17,566 bases of DNA from positions 1 to 17,566 of the forward strand of contig JALOPY010000016.1 of assembly GCA_025453735.1 (NCBI GenBank). The letters run 5' to 3'. Each line of letters starts with the position of its first letter. Position 1 is the first letter of the stretch. The position numbers and the translations under genes were made by a program. The DNA is from a bacterium (GTDB lineage Bacteria > Zhuqueibacterota > Zhuqueibacteria > Thermofontimicrobiales > Thermofontimicrobiaceae). Of the stretch, positions 1 to 7,977 are shown one piece after another. Below the pieces are notes generated by a model. That model saw only the letters and a program-made list of their open reading frames with translations, had not been told where the DNA came from and did no database searches.

Positions 1-1
1 T

Positions 2-18
2 CCTTGCTCATAGCAAGG
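2..18 (-). terminator. Hairpin downstream of the TonB receptor gene, possible terminator
   Basis: A perfect 7-bp stem (CCTTGCT/AGCAAGG) closes a CAT loop about 45 bases past the receptor stop codon. On the minus strand the bases that would hold a U-tract lie beyond the left edge, so terminator function cannot be judged. Confidence 0.3.
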
Positions 19-61
19 CAAGATTTCTTATCAAATGAGCAACTTAATTAATTCAAAGTCC

Positions 62-2257
62 TTAAAATTCTCCGATAATACTTAGTGTATAATTTCTGAT
101 TTCACCCATGCTTCGTTCAATTTCAGTGTAATAATAATCGAACGCGTTATTGATAGCCATTTGAAAATCGATATTGGCAAGGTGATAGATCAGTCGGAAA
201 TTCCAGACTTTTTGCGGCACCCGATCATCATACTGAAATAACTTCACAGCCTCGATACGGCTGGCGTAGCGGTAATCTGCATGAAGTTCCCATGAGCCAA
301 CATGCAGCGATGGGTTCAGGAATGCGATCAGATCGGGACGATAGGTTAACGGCTTGCCTGTCGCGATGTCCTTATGATCGAGCAGGGTCGCTGTTGCCAT
401 AAGCCTCAGCCGGTCATTCCACCAATGTCCCGATGAAGTAAATTCCAGCCCCTGAATTCTGGCTTCCAGCAGATTTTGGAATCGAACCGCGACACGAATA
501 TCTTTGGCGAATTGAATTTCACTTTGACGCAAATCGATCTCGATTAAATTATCAAAGTCATTGCGGAATGCGCCGAGTTCAACATACCAATTTGAGGTGA
601 CATACTGACGCCAGCCCAAATCATACGACCAGCATGTTTCCGCTTTCAGATCCGGATTGGCTTCCACGACAACGCTGCTGCTTTCAAAATTCAGGTATCG
701 CTCGGCAATCGTTGCCGCCCGGAATCCGCTTCCGGCTGAGGCGCGAAGCACTGTGCTTTCAAAAGGCTTGTAATTGATTCCCAGGCGCGGGCTGAGCAGG
801 CTCTGCGACAAGCCATCGATAAGTTGGTAGCGATCGTAGCGCAAGCCGGTCGTGAGGCGAAGATTATTTCGGATTCGATTCTCAGCCTGGCCATAAAGTC
901 CGATGGTATAACCTTTGTGATCGCCAAAATATTTCGTGCTGCCAGTATCCCATTTCAACTCGCTGCCGTAGGTTATTTCTGTTCCGGAAAATGGCAGCCA
1001 TTCTCCCTGAATCTCGGCACCCAAACCGCGAGCCGGATTAAAATCCGTGGATTGAACAAATTGATTTCCCATCAATGACATTAAGTAGGAGAGGCGAAAT
1101 TTCAGCGCCGCCTTCGGCGATATGATCCAATTGTATTTTGTATAAAAATTTCCCATTTTAATTTCGCCGCGGCTTTTGCGATTGGCAGGCTTCACTTGAA
1201 ACGGCTTTTGGGGATCATCCCAGCCCACGTAGATACCACCGCCGCTATAGTTATATGCTGCATAAAGTGTCCACGTCGATCCATTTTTATAATAATAATT
1301 CAATTTTCCTGTCGCATTGAATCGTTTGAAATCACCGACTTCCGTATAGCCTGTGGAGACATGCCTTCCCAGGGAAAAACGAAATCCGACCGGTCCAACC
1401 CTGCGGCTATGACTGACATCGATTCGCCCAAACTGCAATGGCATGTTGGTCCAATTCCAGTCTTCATAGCGCGGTTGCCCATATTCGCCAGCTGTCAAAC
1501 GAACCTGTGTTTTTCCCCGCTCGGTCGGCTCTTTGGAAATGATATTGATCACGCCACCCAAAGCTGAGGTGCCCCACAATGCGGAACCCGCGCCTTTCAC
1601 CACTTCGATCTGATCGATATCGAGAACGGGCAGCAAATCCCAGTTGAATTGTCCGGTATCGCTGGTCATCACGGGCACGCCATCGACCAGCAGCAGCGTG
1701 CGATTCGCCGCGCCGATCGTGAATCCAGTGGAGCCGCGAATATTGACCTGCTCCCGAACAAAATTAACTCCCGGAATCGCTTCAAGCACTTTTTCGACGC
1801 GCAATGGACTTCGCTCTTTGATGGCTGGCGCTGAGATAACGGACACGCTATTCGGCGTCAGATCGAGCTCTTTTCGCGTTTTATTGGCAGTCACAATCAC
1901 TGGATCAAAATCAATCGTTGTTTCTTCCAGCTTGAGCTCGACCTGGGACGTCTTGCCAGCTTCAACACGAACGTCAGCAATCCGGGCAGGACGATGGCCA
2001 ATCATAGTCGCCTTCAAAATATAGCTGCCAATCGGAACGTTTCGGATGATAAAATTTCCCTCGTTATCGCTGCTCGCTCCAAGCACGGTTCCTTCGATCT
2101 GGATGTTGACGCCGGCGAGCTTTCTGCCCGAGGCAAGCTCCGTCACAGCGCCCGCGATTTTGCCTTTTTGAATCGCGAGTACTGATTGAGGAAGAGAGAT
2201 CGACAATATAAACAGAAGAATCAAGGAATTTCTTTTGGTATTCATATTTCTAATCAT
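62..2257 (-). CDS. TonB-dependent outer-membrane receptor with N-terminal carboxypeptidase-regulatory-like domain
   Basis: This 731-residue protein should import a scarce ligand (metal chelate, cofactor or oligomer) across the outer membrane with energy from TonB. An N-terminal signal peptide runs to about residue 29 (VLA before IQKG). A CarboxypepD_reg-like beta domain covers about 31-112, with the typical GYxVP-like turn (NVPIGSYILKATMIGHRP). A TonB-box-like stretch (DPVIVTA) lies near 118-124, and a plug domain covers about 125-245 with LLLVDGVPV, IEVVKGAGSALWG and GGVINIISK. The rest is a beta-barrel ending in aromatic Phe (IIGEF). It is much shorter than SusC proteins (about 1000 residues), and no SusD gene is adjacent, so a BtuB/siderophore-type receptor is more likely than a glycan porin. 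The substrate is unknown. Neither the ATG at 2257 nor the in-frame ATG at 2245 has a Shine-Dalgarno sequence; both leave a usable signal peptide. It is the last gene of a same-strand set with the two genes on its right. Confidence 0.93.
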   Translation of the reverse strand: MIRNMNTKRNSLILLFILSISLPQSVLAIQKGKIAGAVTELASGRKLAGVNIQIEGTVLGASSDNEGNFIIRNVPIGSYILKATMIGHRPARIADVRVEAGKTSQVELKLEETTIDFDPVIVTANKTRKELDLTPNSVSVISAPAIKERSPLRVEKVLEAIPGVNFVREQVNIRGSTGFTIGAANRTLLLVDGVPVMTSDTGQFNWDLLPVLDIDQIEVVKGAGSALWGTSALGGVINIISKEPTERGKTQVRLTAGEYGQPRYEDWNWTNMPLQFGRIDVSHSRRVGPVGFRFSLGRHVSTGYTEVGDFKRFNATGKLNYYYKNGSTWTLYAAYNYSGGGIYVGWDDPQKPFQVKPANRKSRGEIKMGNFYTKYNWIISPKAALKFRLSYLMSLMGNQFVQSTDFNPARGLGAEIQGEWLPFSGTEITYGSELKWDTGSTKYFGDHKGYTIGLYGQAENRIRNNLRLTTGLRYDRYQLIDGLSQSLLSPRLGINYKPFESTVLRASAGSGFRAATIAERYLNFESSSVVVEANPDLKAETCWSYDLGWRQYVTSNWYVELGAFRNDFDNLIEIDLRQSEIQFAKDIRVAVRFQNLLEARIQGLEFTSSGHWWNDRLRLMATATLLDHKDIATGKPLTYRPDLIAFLNPSLHVGSWELHADYRYASRIEAVKLFQYDDRVPQKVWNFRLIYHLANIDFQMAINNAFDYYYTEIERSMGEIRNYTLSIIGEF

Positions 2258-2285
2258 AAATCTGCATTCTTATTATTGAAATGAA

Positions 2286-2309
2286 ATGCATCGGGAGCTA
2301 CCGATGCAT
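2286..2309 (-). terminator. Strong hairpin between lipoprotein and receptor genes (terminator or attenuator)
   Basis: A perfect 9-bp inverted repeat (ATGCATCGG/CCGATGCAT, 6-nt loop) lies in the 83-bp gap upstream of the receptor gene. On the minus-strand transcript it is followed by a loosely T-rich stretch (TTCATTTC), which is weaker than a classic terminator. It may reduce read-through into the receptor gene or protect the 3' end of the upstream message. Confidence 0.45.
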
Positions 2310-2340
2310 GATAAAATTATTGATTTGGAATTCTTAATTT

Positions 2341-3186
2341 TCAAGGAAATTGAATGGCATTGAAATTGATATGAATGTGCACATCTTCCTTCCTTTCACC
2401 GGAAGCAATCTCGATCTTTCCCGGCTGTCCGGGATTTTCCGGCGATTCGTAGTAGCCAAGCTCAATTAAGTCCGTTAAGTTGGAAATTTTCTTGCCGACC
2501 CAATAAAGCACCACATAATTATACACACCTGAACCAACCGCCAGGCGATATGTCGAGGAATCCACAAACACAGACTGGGTATAATCCACGTTTTCGAATA
2601 GCAAATATTGCATATCCGATGTCGGCTTCTGGCGATAGACCGCCAGCAAAAGAAGTTGTGTATCCTCGGGCCAATTGCCTTCATAGGTAATTTTTCCGGA
2701 GATCGAAGCGTCTTTGGAAACGACTTCCCAATTGGCATTAATATCCACGCTGTCAACGACGGGAACTTCTTTGGTAACGAAAACAGAATCCGGCAGGATG
2801 GCTGCTTTTTTGCCGGTATAAAAACCCATTAAGCCAGTTAAATCCCAGTTTCGATTTTTTTCTTTCCACAAGACTACGATCAATTGGTATGAGGTTCGAG
2901 AAACCGGAATCTCGTATTCGACTTCCGAATTTTCGCTGCCTGCTTTTGGATAATCGAGGGCGCCAGAACTCCCCAGGTAAAGAAAATTCTGGGGATCTTT
3001 CGGCGGAAACTCTTTTAAGGCGAAGACCTCCACCCGATCGGTGGTCGGAGGCGGCTCGCCCTTGAAAAAAAGCACTTTTCCTTTGATCGTGTATTTGATC
3101 GGATAGAGTCCATGATCAATTTCACAACTCACAAAAAGCCCCAGAACAAGAAATGAAAGCAATGCGAATAGAATATATTTTTTCAT
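2341..3186 (-). CDS. Lipoprotein with two tandem beta-sandwich-like repeats, function unknown
   Basis: This 281-residue protein begins with a lipoprotein signal: MKKY, a hydrophobic stretch, then LFVSC with Cys21 as the predicted lipidated residue. The mature part seems to contain the same domain twice, about 32-154 and 162-276. Each copy opens with a (I)xGK(V/I) strand, has a central block with Y(R/Q)L and VVLxW, then a TDL/LTGL...GFY or GYY segment, and closes with a VDxxxIxxNxxx-like strand (DSVDINANW; DVHIHINF). This resembles carboxypeptidase-regulatory or transthyretin-like folds, but no named family is recognised. The ATG at 3186 lies 9 bases past the stop codon of the preceding gene, so translational coupling is likely. 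A TTG six bases further upstream is an alternative start. Its place between a secreted sorting-domain protein and a TonB receptor suggests an outer-membrane surface role. Confidence 0.85.
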   Translation of the reverse strand: MKKYILFALLSFLVLGLFVSCEIDHGLYPIKYTIKGKVLFFKGEPPPTTDRVEVFALKEFPPKDPQNFLYLGSSGALDYPKAGSENSEVEYEIPVSRTSYQLIVVLWKEKNRNWDLTGLMGFYTGKKAAILPDSVFVTKEVPVVDSVDINANWEVVSKDASISGKITYEGNWPEDTQLLLLAVYRQKPTSDMQYLLFENVDYTQSVFVDSSTYRLAVGSGVYNYVVLYWVGKKISNLTDLIELGYYESPENPGQPGKIEIASGERKEDVHIHINFNAIQFP

Positions 3187-3195
3187 AGACAAAAA

Positions 3196-4836
3196 TTATT
3201 TGATTAATAAAAGTTTTTTTGTTGAATGAAATTCATTCGTTTCTAATTTATAGAAATACATGCCTGTCGCCAGCGGCAAGCCTCGCTGATCCAGTCCCTG
3301 CCAGGTGTAGCGATGCACGCCTTGAGGCAAAATTCCTTCCGCCAATGTTGCAACCAATCGGCCCAGGCTATCATAAATCTTCAGCGAAACATCGCTCCGC
3401 TTGGGCAGTGAGAATGAAATCATCGTTGTGGCATTGAACGGATTGGGATAATTCTGCCGCAGCGCATATTTCGTCGGGAACAGCTCATCTGCTTCAGCGA
3501 CTTCGGACGGACGCGGCATTTTCTGGCCAGTGGCAAAATAGCTGACCGGCGATTTTAACTGGGAGCAGATCTTCGACGCATCATTGGGATTAAAATTGGG
3601 CGGGAGGAAGAAATTGTAATACGCCACATCGAGCGATGGATAATCTTTGGCATATTTCTCAACATCCTTCTCCAGTGAAAATCCATTATCGCCAAAAGAA
3701 TCATTATCGCCACTGTCAAATTTTTTGCCATACGCATCGCCTGATTTTCCTGAGGTGCTATCATCATAAAAATAAATTCGAATCTGCTCGCCCATCGGAG
3801 GAACAGAAAAAACATTCAAGATCGTGCCCGGATTGCCCGTGCCCATGGTCCAATTCAATTGACCGGGAGAACAAGCACGATCGATATTATCGAATCCGCC
3901 AGCGCCATTGATCAGCGCTCCATTGCGATTTATTTCGTTATAAAAATTCATTCCAATAGCATTGCGATTGAAATCCCAGGATATTCGAATGACATCTACT
4001 TCCACGCCAGCATCCACAGCGTCTTTAATCGGGATCTCAAACAGGGTAAATGATCCGTGCCATGGGTAGAAGAATGAAGTTTGAGTGAATTTTTCATCGA
4101 ACGTTATTACGCCTGCATAGGTATAATAAAATTTACCATACATATTTCGGATCACCCGAACAGGTCCCACTTTTGCATAAGCATAATTCATAGAAACGTT
4201 ATCTTCGTAAATCGGATCCAGTGCGAAAATCCAATAGGATCCCATTAAGCGTACTTTGAGCCGATCGAAAATATCGATTCCAGAATTTCCAATAATCACA
4301 TCTGAAAGCTGCCCCGTTTCATTGAATCCAACCTCATAATTCGGAGTTATAATTCTATCGGTTAAACTATCATAAACCATAAAGTATGGGTCCGGAATTG
4401 GCTCGGAAATCGACCGGGAGGAATAGAGATAGACATACCCCGTTTCATTCGTCAGCGAATCGACCAGGCAAATTTCGTAGCGAATCGAATCGGCGCCCTC
4501 GACCCACGATGTCGAATCCGCTTTATCACCAATATCGCGCAGCAGGAAGACCAGTTCATCATCATCATCCAGCAATCCGAATGAGCTATCTGGCTTGAAG
4601 TACATGGAATCCTGATCATGAGGATTCACTTCGTCAATTTGAAATGGGATCATCTGCCAGGAATTTGAGAGTGCATGATACGCATACACGTACATAAATT
4701 GAATTTCGTGATTGATATATTGAGCCAGCGTATCGCCTTTGAGGACGATAGGCTCGTAAGGTCGTTTCACCTGGGCATGGCTCAAATTAATAAATAAAAT
4801 CAGCCCAAGAATGATTAACAATATTTTTTGCTTCAC
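3196..4836 (-). CDS. Secreted protein with C-terminal type IX secretion (FlgD-like) sorting domain, function unknown
   Basis: This 546-residue protein has a signal peptide (VKQKILLIILGLILFINLSHA) and a C-terminal sorting domain at about residues 456-546. The domain has the hallmark blocks RQNYPNPFN, ISFSLP, VSLKIYDSLGRLV, GMYFYKL and the final KKLLLIK. Such domains direct export through the type IX system or are found on surface proteins of FCB bacteria. The central region (about 30-450) is rich in Asp, Tyr and Asn with short beta-type segments (DDDDELVFLLRDIGD; GYVYLYSSR); I recognise no enzymatic motif. I prefer a GTG start at 4836: GAGGTG lies four bases upstream, while the ATG at 4860 has no ribosome binding site and would put a polar stretch before the signal peptide. 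It appears to be the first gene of the set continuing into the lipoprotein 9 bases downstream and then the TonB receptor. Confidence 0.88.
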   Translation of the reverse strand: MKQKILLIILGLILFINLSHAQVKRPYEPIVLKGDTLAQYINHEIQFMYVYAYHALSNSWQMIPFQIDEVNPHDQDSMYFKPDSSFGLLDDDDELVFLLRDIGDKADSTSWVEGADSIRYEICLVDSLTNETGYVYLYSSRSISEPIPDPYFMVYDSLTDRIITPNYEVGFNETGQLSDVIIGNSGIDIFDRLKVRLMGSYWIFALDPIYEDNVSMNYAYAKVGPVRVIRNMYGKFYYTYAGVITFDEKFTQTSFFYPWHGSFTLFEIPIKDAVDAGVEVDVIRISWDFNRNAIGMNFYNEINRNGALINGAGGFDNIDRACSPGQLNWTMGTGNPGTILNVFSVPPMGEQIRIYFYDDSTSGKSGDAYGKKFDSGDNDSFGDNGFSLEKDVEKYAKDYPSLDVAYYNFFLPPNFNPNDASKICSQLKSPVSYFATGQKMPRPSEVAEADELFPTKYALRQNYPNPFNATTMISFSLPKRSDVSLKIYDSLGRLVATLAEGILPQGVHRYTWQGLDQRGLPLATGMYFYKLETNEFHSTKKLLLIK

Positions 4837-4840
4837 TGGA

Positions 4841-4846
4841 CACCTC
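4841..4846 (-). promoter_or_regulatory. Ribosome binding site that sets a GTG start
   Basis: On the minus strand GAGGTG is followed by TCCA and GTG (4836-4834). The spacing supports initiation at this GTG rather than at the upstream ATG (4860-4858), which is preceded only by an A/T-rich stretch. Confidence 0.6.
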
Positions 4847-4889
4847 AAATTAATGATCATGTTTTTTAATTCTTATTATAAGCTGTTGA

Positions 4890-4906
4890 CTGAGAAAAGT
4901 TCTCAG
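4890..4906 (-). other. Small hairpin in the leader upstream of the sorting-domain protein gene
   Basis: A perfect 7-bp stem (CTGAGAA/TTCTCAG) with a 3-nt loop lies about 55 bases upstream of the GTG start. It has no following T-run on either strand and may be a leader structure or an operator-like palindrome. Confidence 0.3.
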
Positions 4907-5006
4907 CTCGAAATTTGCCAGATGGATAATCCATATAAAAGTTACTTTGTTAAATAAATTAAAGAATTCAATGGTAAAATGCAAGCGAATATTTTGTTGA
5001 GCAGTA

Positions 5007-5040
5007 AAACCTCAGAGGATTTTAGAAACCGCTGAGGTTT
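5007..5040 (-). terminator. Hairpin downstream of the three-helix membrane protein gene, probable terminator
   Basis: A perfect 9-bp inverted repeat (AAACCTCAG/CTGAGGTTT) with a 16-nt loop sits 67 bases past the stop at 5107. On the minus strand the stem runs out into TTTT (TGAGGTTTTAC). The A/T ends and GC core suit a weak, possibly bidirectional terminator separating this gene from the set on its left. Confidence 0.4.
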
Positions 5041-5106
5041 AGGCTTTTTCATCCACCAATAAATGATGCGTTTTGTTGAGAAATACAGATCCCAGAATCT
5101 TAACAT

Positions 5107-5538
5107 TTACGGATTCAATAACATCAATGCAAACGCGATCGAATACAGCACCAACCCGACACACAAAATCACTCCCCCTCGTGAATACGCCCGGGTTTTT
5201 CGATTGCGACGCTCGATGATTCTTTCGAGTGATTCTGATTGATTTTCTGTCAAGCCAGCGGTCACCCATTTGATTCCCATGACCCGGGAAAACACCCAGA
5301 CTGCGCTGATTAAAACCGTAACCAATCCGGCAATGACTAATATCTGAGAGATCAATGAGGTTGACGCAATTAATCGTCCAGAAAAACCAGTAACCGTCAC
5401 GACGATTCCTGCCAGGCTCATCAGTACCTGGGCGCGGGCATGAAGCGTGTTGAGTTGGTTCTCCAGCAGCTCCAATGCTTTCAGCATATCCTGATTGGTA
5501 AGCGATAAAATTTTAGTTGCTTCTTCTTTAGTATTCAT
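5107..5538 (-). CDS. Small membrane protein with three predicted transmembrane helices, function unknown
   Basis: This 143-residue protein has no signal peptide. A charged, probably cytoplasmic N-terminal helix (about 1-35, including LKALELLENQLNTL) leads into TM1 (about 39-58, VLMSLAGIVVTVTGFSG) and TM2 (about 62-84). A polar, Arg/Glu-rich helix follows (about 98-120, LERIIERRNRKTRAYSR), then TM3 (about 121-141). The layout, an amphipathic helix then a helix pair, a basic helix and a final TM, recalls the membrane effectors of Pycsar systems (DUF5706) and SLATT-type proteins. This is only topological; no catalytic motif is seen and no nucleotide cyclase gene is adjacent. It is divergent from the M1 peptidase gene on the right, with a 225-bp shared upstream region. 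No good ribosome binding site precedes the ATG (an AGGAA lies too far upstream). It may simply be an uncharacterised inner-membrane protein. Confidence 0.75.
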   Translation of the reverse strand: MNTKEEATKILSLTNQDMLKALELLENQLNTLHARAQVLMSLAGIVVTVTGFSGRLIASTSLISQILVIAGLVTVLISAVWVFSRVMGIKWVTAGLTENQSESLERIIERRNRKTRAYSRGGVILCVGLVLYSIAFALMLLNP

Positions 5539-5763
5539 AAATCTGAATCGTTCCTGTTTTATAGTTGCGCGTTGTCGTGCTCTTGCAGCGAAAACTCAAT
5601 CAGTAATTGTTGCCAGATTCAAACCATTCCTCCGGCTCGCCCAAAATTTAAAGATTTATTTTCCCAATGTCAATACTTTCATTTTGGCTGCGAAAGAAAC
5701 ATCTCCGATTGGTTTAGCGTTAATACAATCGACAAATCAAAAAATTTATTTTAGGAGATACCA

Positions 5764-7905
5764 ATGCTCAATCGATCTATGCTATTAATTGCAGTTTCCA
5801 TTCTGATATTATTCAGTGATGCTTTAGCCACCAACGAATATGCCGCGCAAATAACTCGGCATGAAATTTCAGTGACTATTGATCCTGAAAATCACACGAT
5901 CAAAGGATCAGATAAAATTACGGCTGCTTTCCCTGGGAATGCGAAAGGAAATGCGGTTATTTTTTATTGGAATAGATCCATCGATAAAATAAATTTGATC
6001 GACAGCCCGGGCTTTTCATTAGAAAAAAAATCAATTCAGGATGCTCCCCAAAAATCCGATCAAGAATTGGGACATGCCAGCAGAGCGCATATTCAATATT
6101 ACCTCGTTAAAAGCGAACAGCCAGAATCTGAATTGAACTTCACCCTGGCGTTTGAAGGAATAATTTATGATACGTTGAATACGAAGAGCCAGGATTATGC
6201 CCGTGGTTTTGCGACGACAACAGGGATTATCGACACCCAGGGCGTTTACCTGGCGGGAAGCTCGAACTGGATTCCCACCCAAAAATCAAATAGCTTCACC
6301 TATACTTTAAAAACACATTTGCCCGCGGGTTGGCAAAGCATCTCCCAGGGCAAGGAAACGATTCGCCGCTCTGATGAAAATTTCCAGGTCAATGAATGGA
6401 CCTGTGACAAGCCAATGGAAGAAATCTATCTGATTGCCGGAAAATATGTAATTGCAGAGGAAGATCATCATGGCATAAAAGTGATGACCTATACCTACGC
6501 CGAAGAGCCCGAGTTAAGCAAGCGATACCGCCAGGCGACTAAACGGTACCTCGATATGTACAGCGAGCAGATTGGTCCCTATCCTTACGAGAAATTTGCG
6601 TTGGTTGAAAATTTCTGGCAGACGGGTTATGGCATGCCATCTTTTACATTGCTCGGCAGTCAGGTCATTCGATTGCCGTTTATTATCGGAACATCCTATG
6701 GTCACGAAATTCTGCATAACTGGTGGGGCAATGGCGTTTTTGTGGATTATAAAACCGGCAATTGGTGCGAGGGACTGACGAATTACATGGCAGATCATTA
6801 CTATAAAAAATTAGCCGGAGAAGACGCTGCCTATCGTCGCACCATGCTGCAAACGTATTTGAATTATGTTCAGGAGGAAAAAGATTTTCCCTTGACGCAA
6901 TTCACGGAGCGACACGATCCCGCGACTCAGGCGATTGGCTACAGCAAATCAGCGATGATTTTTCATACGTTGCACAAAATGATGGGGCAGGAAAAATTTA
7001 TAGCCGCAATAAAATCGTTCTATCAGAATAATCTTTTCAAAGCCGCATCCTGGACTGACGTGGAACGTGAATTTAGTCTTGCTTATGGAAGTGACCTTTC
7101 CTGGTTTTTCGATCAGTGGCTGAATCGAACAGGTGCGCCCACTTTGAAATTAGAAAATGCCGAAGTTTCAACATCTGGCAACAATTTTATTGCTTCGATA
7201 ACATTAAGCCAGGGCAAGCCTGTTTATCGATTGAACGTTCCGGTTTTGATCTCTGGAAAATCGGATACGACCATCCTTTTAACAATGAACCGCCAGCGCG
7301 AAACTTTTAAAATTAGATTGGACGAACCGCCAGATCAAATCTGTATCGATCCAGAATTTGATGTATTCCGAAAATTGGATTACCAGGAAATTCCGCCAGC
7401 ATTGAGCCAGACGTTCGGAGCAAAACAATCAATCGTCATTCTTCCTTCCAAAGCAAATGAAGACGTTCTAGCCGCTTATCAAAAGATTGCCCAGCAGTGG
7501 AGAACATCTGAAAATGTGACTATCATGCTGGATACAGAGGTTAATGAAAACGATTTGCAGGACAAGGCAGCCTGGATTTTAGGAATCGATAATCAATTCG
7601 CGTCTAAGATTAAAACGGGACTTCCCGCGCAATCGGAACTGACAGATATGCTCTGGCGCATTGAAAGCCAGGAATTTCCGCTTAATGAATTCAGCCTGAT
7701 TTTAACGCTAAGGCATCCAAACAATCCAGCATTATCCTGGACTTTCATGCATATCAGCTCCACTGAGACTTCCCAAAGCATCGTGAGAAAATTGCCACAT
7801 TATGGAAAATATGGGTATCTGGCATTTAAGGACGCAGACAATGTTTTGAAAGGAGAATGGCAAATAAATTCGTCGCCGTTATGCTGGAACAGAAAAACCA
7901 ACTGA
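5764..7905 (+). CDS. Exported M1-family (gluzincin) metallopeptidase with extra C-terminal domain
   Basis: This 713-residue protein is predicted to be a zinc-dependent peptidase outside the inner membrane. A signal peptide covers 1-22 (cleavage after ALA). An M1 N-terminal beta domain covers about 25-235. The catalytic domain holds the zinc site H314-E315-x-x-H318 and E336 (NWCEG), and Y393 (GYSKS) at the position of the transition-state Tyr. Only 17 residues separate H318 from E336, against the usual 18. The motif normally reading GAMEN is here GMPS (290-293, in QTGYGMPSFTLLG), so the Glu that binds the substrate amino terminus is missing and strict aminopeptidase action is doubtful. Residues about 545-713 form an extra alpha/beta-looking domain I cannot name. 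The start is well supported by AGGAG six bases upstream of the ATG. It stands alone, with a hairpin at its end. Confidence 0.92.
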   Translation: MLNRSMLLIAVSILILFSDALATNEYAAQITRHEISVTIDPENHTIKGSDKITAAFPGNAKGNAVIFYWNRSIDKINLIDSPGFSLEKKSIQDAPQKSDQELGHASRAHIQYYLVKSEQPESELNFTLAFEGIIYDTLNTKSQDYARGFATTTGIIDTQGVYLAGSSNWIPTQKSNSFTYTLKTHLPAGWQSISQGKETIRRSDENFQVNEWTCDKPMEEIYLIAGKYVIAEEDHHGIKVMTYTYAEEPELSKRYRQATKRYLDMYSEQIGPYPYEKFALVENFWQTGYGMPSFTLLGSQVIRLPFIIGTSYGHEILHNWWGNGVFVDYKTGNWCEGLTNYMADHYYKKLAGEDAAYRRTMLQTYLNYVQEEKDFPLTQFTERHDPATQAIGYSKSAMIFHTLHKMMGQEKFIAAIKSFYQNNLFKAASWTDVEREFSLAYGSDLSWFFDQWLNRTGAPTLKLENAEVSTSGNNFIASITLSQGKPVYRLNVPVLISGKSDTTILLTMNRQRETFKIRLDEPPDQICIDPEFDVFRKLDYQEIPPALSQTFGAKQSIVILPSKANEDVLAAYQKIAQQWRTSENVTIMLDTEVNENDLQDKAAWILGIDNQFASKIKTGLPAQSELTDMLWRIESQEFPLNEFSLILTLRHPNNPALSWTFMHISSTETSQSIVRKLPHYGKYGYLAFKDADNVLKGEWQINSSPLCWNRKTN

Positions 7906-7929
7906 AATTTATGAGAGTGAGTTGGTTTT
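7894..7929 (+). terminator. Terminator-like hairpin overlapping the M1 peptidase stop codon
   Basis: A perfect 10-bp inverted repeat (AAAACCAACT/AGTTGGTTTT) with a 16-nt loop starts inside the last codons of the peptidase gene. Its descending arm ends in four Ts. It likely ends the monocistronic peptidase message before the convergent small gene. Confidence 0.5.
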
Positions 7930-7977
7930 AAATCATCAACTTAAAAATAAAATTGATATCGAACTTATGGAATAAGC

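Noticed and set aside
1196..1567. 123-residue plus-strand frame inside the receptor gene, and similar frames inside other genes
   Set aside because: These lie wholly within well-supported genes on the other strand or frame and show no domain or signal of their own.
62..3186. SusC/SusD-type glycan uptake locus
   Set aside because: The receptor is only 731 residues, the lipoprotein is beta-rich and not SusD-like, and no glycoside hydrolase or sensor gene is adjacent.
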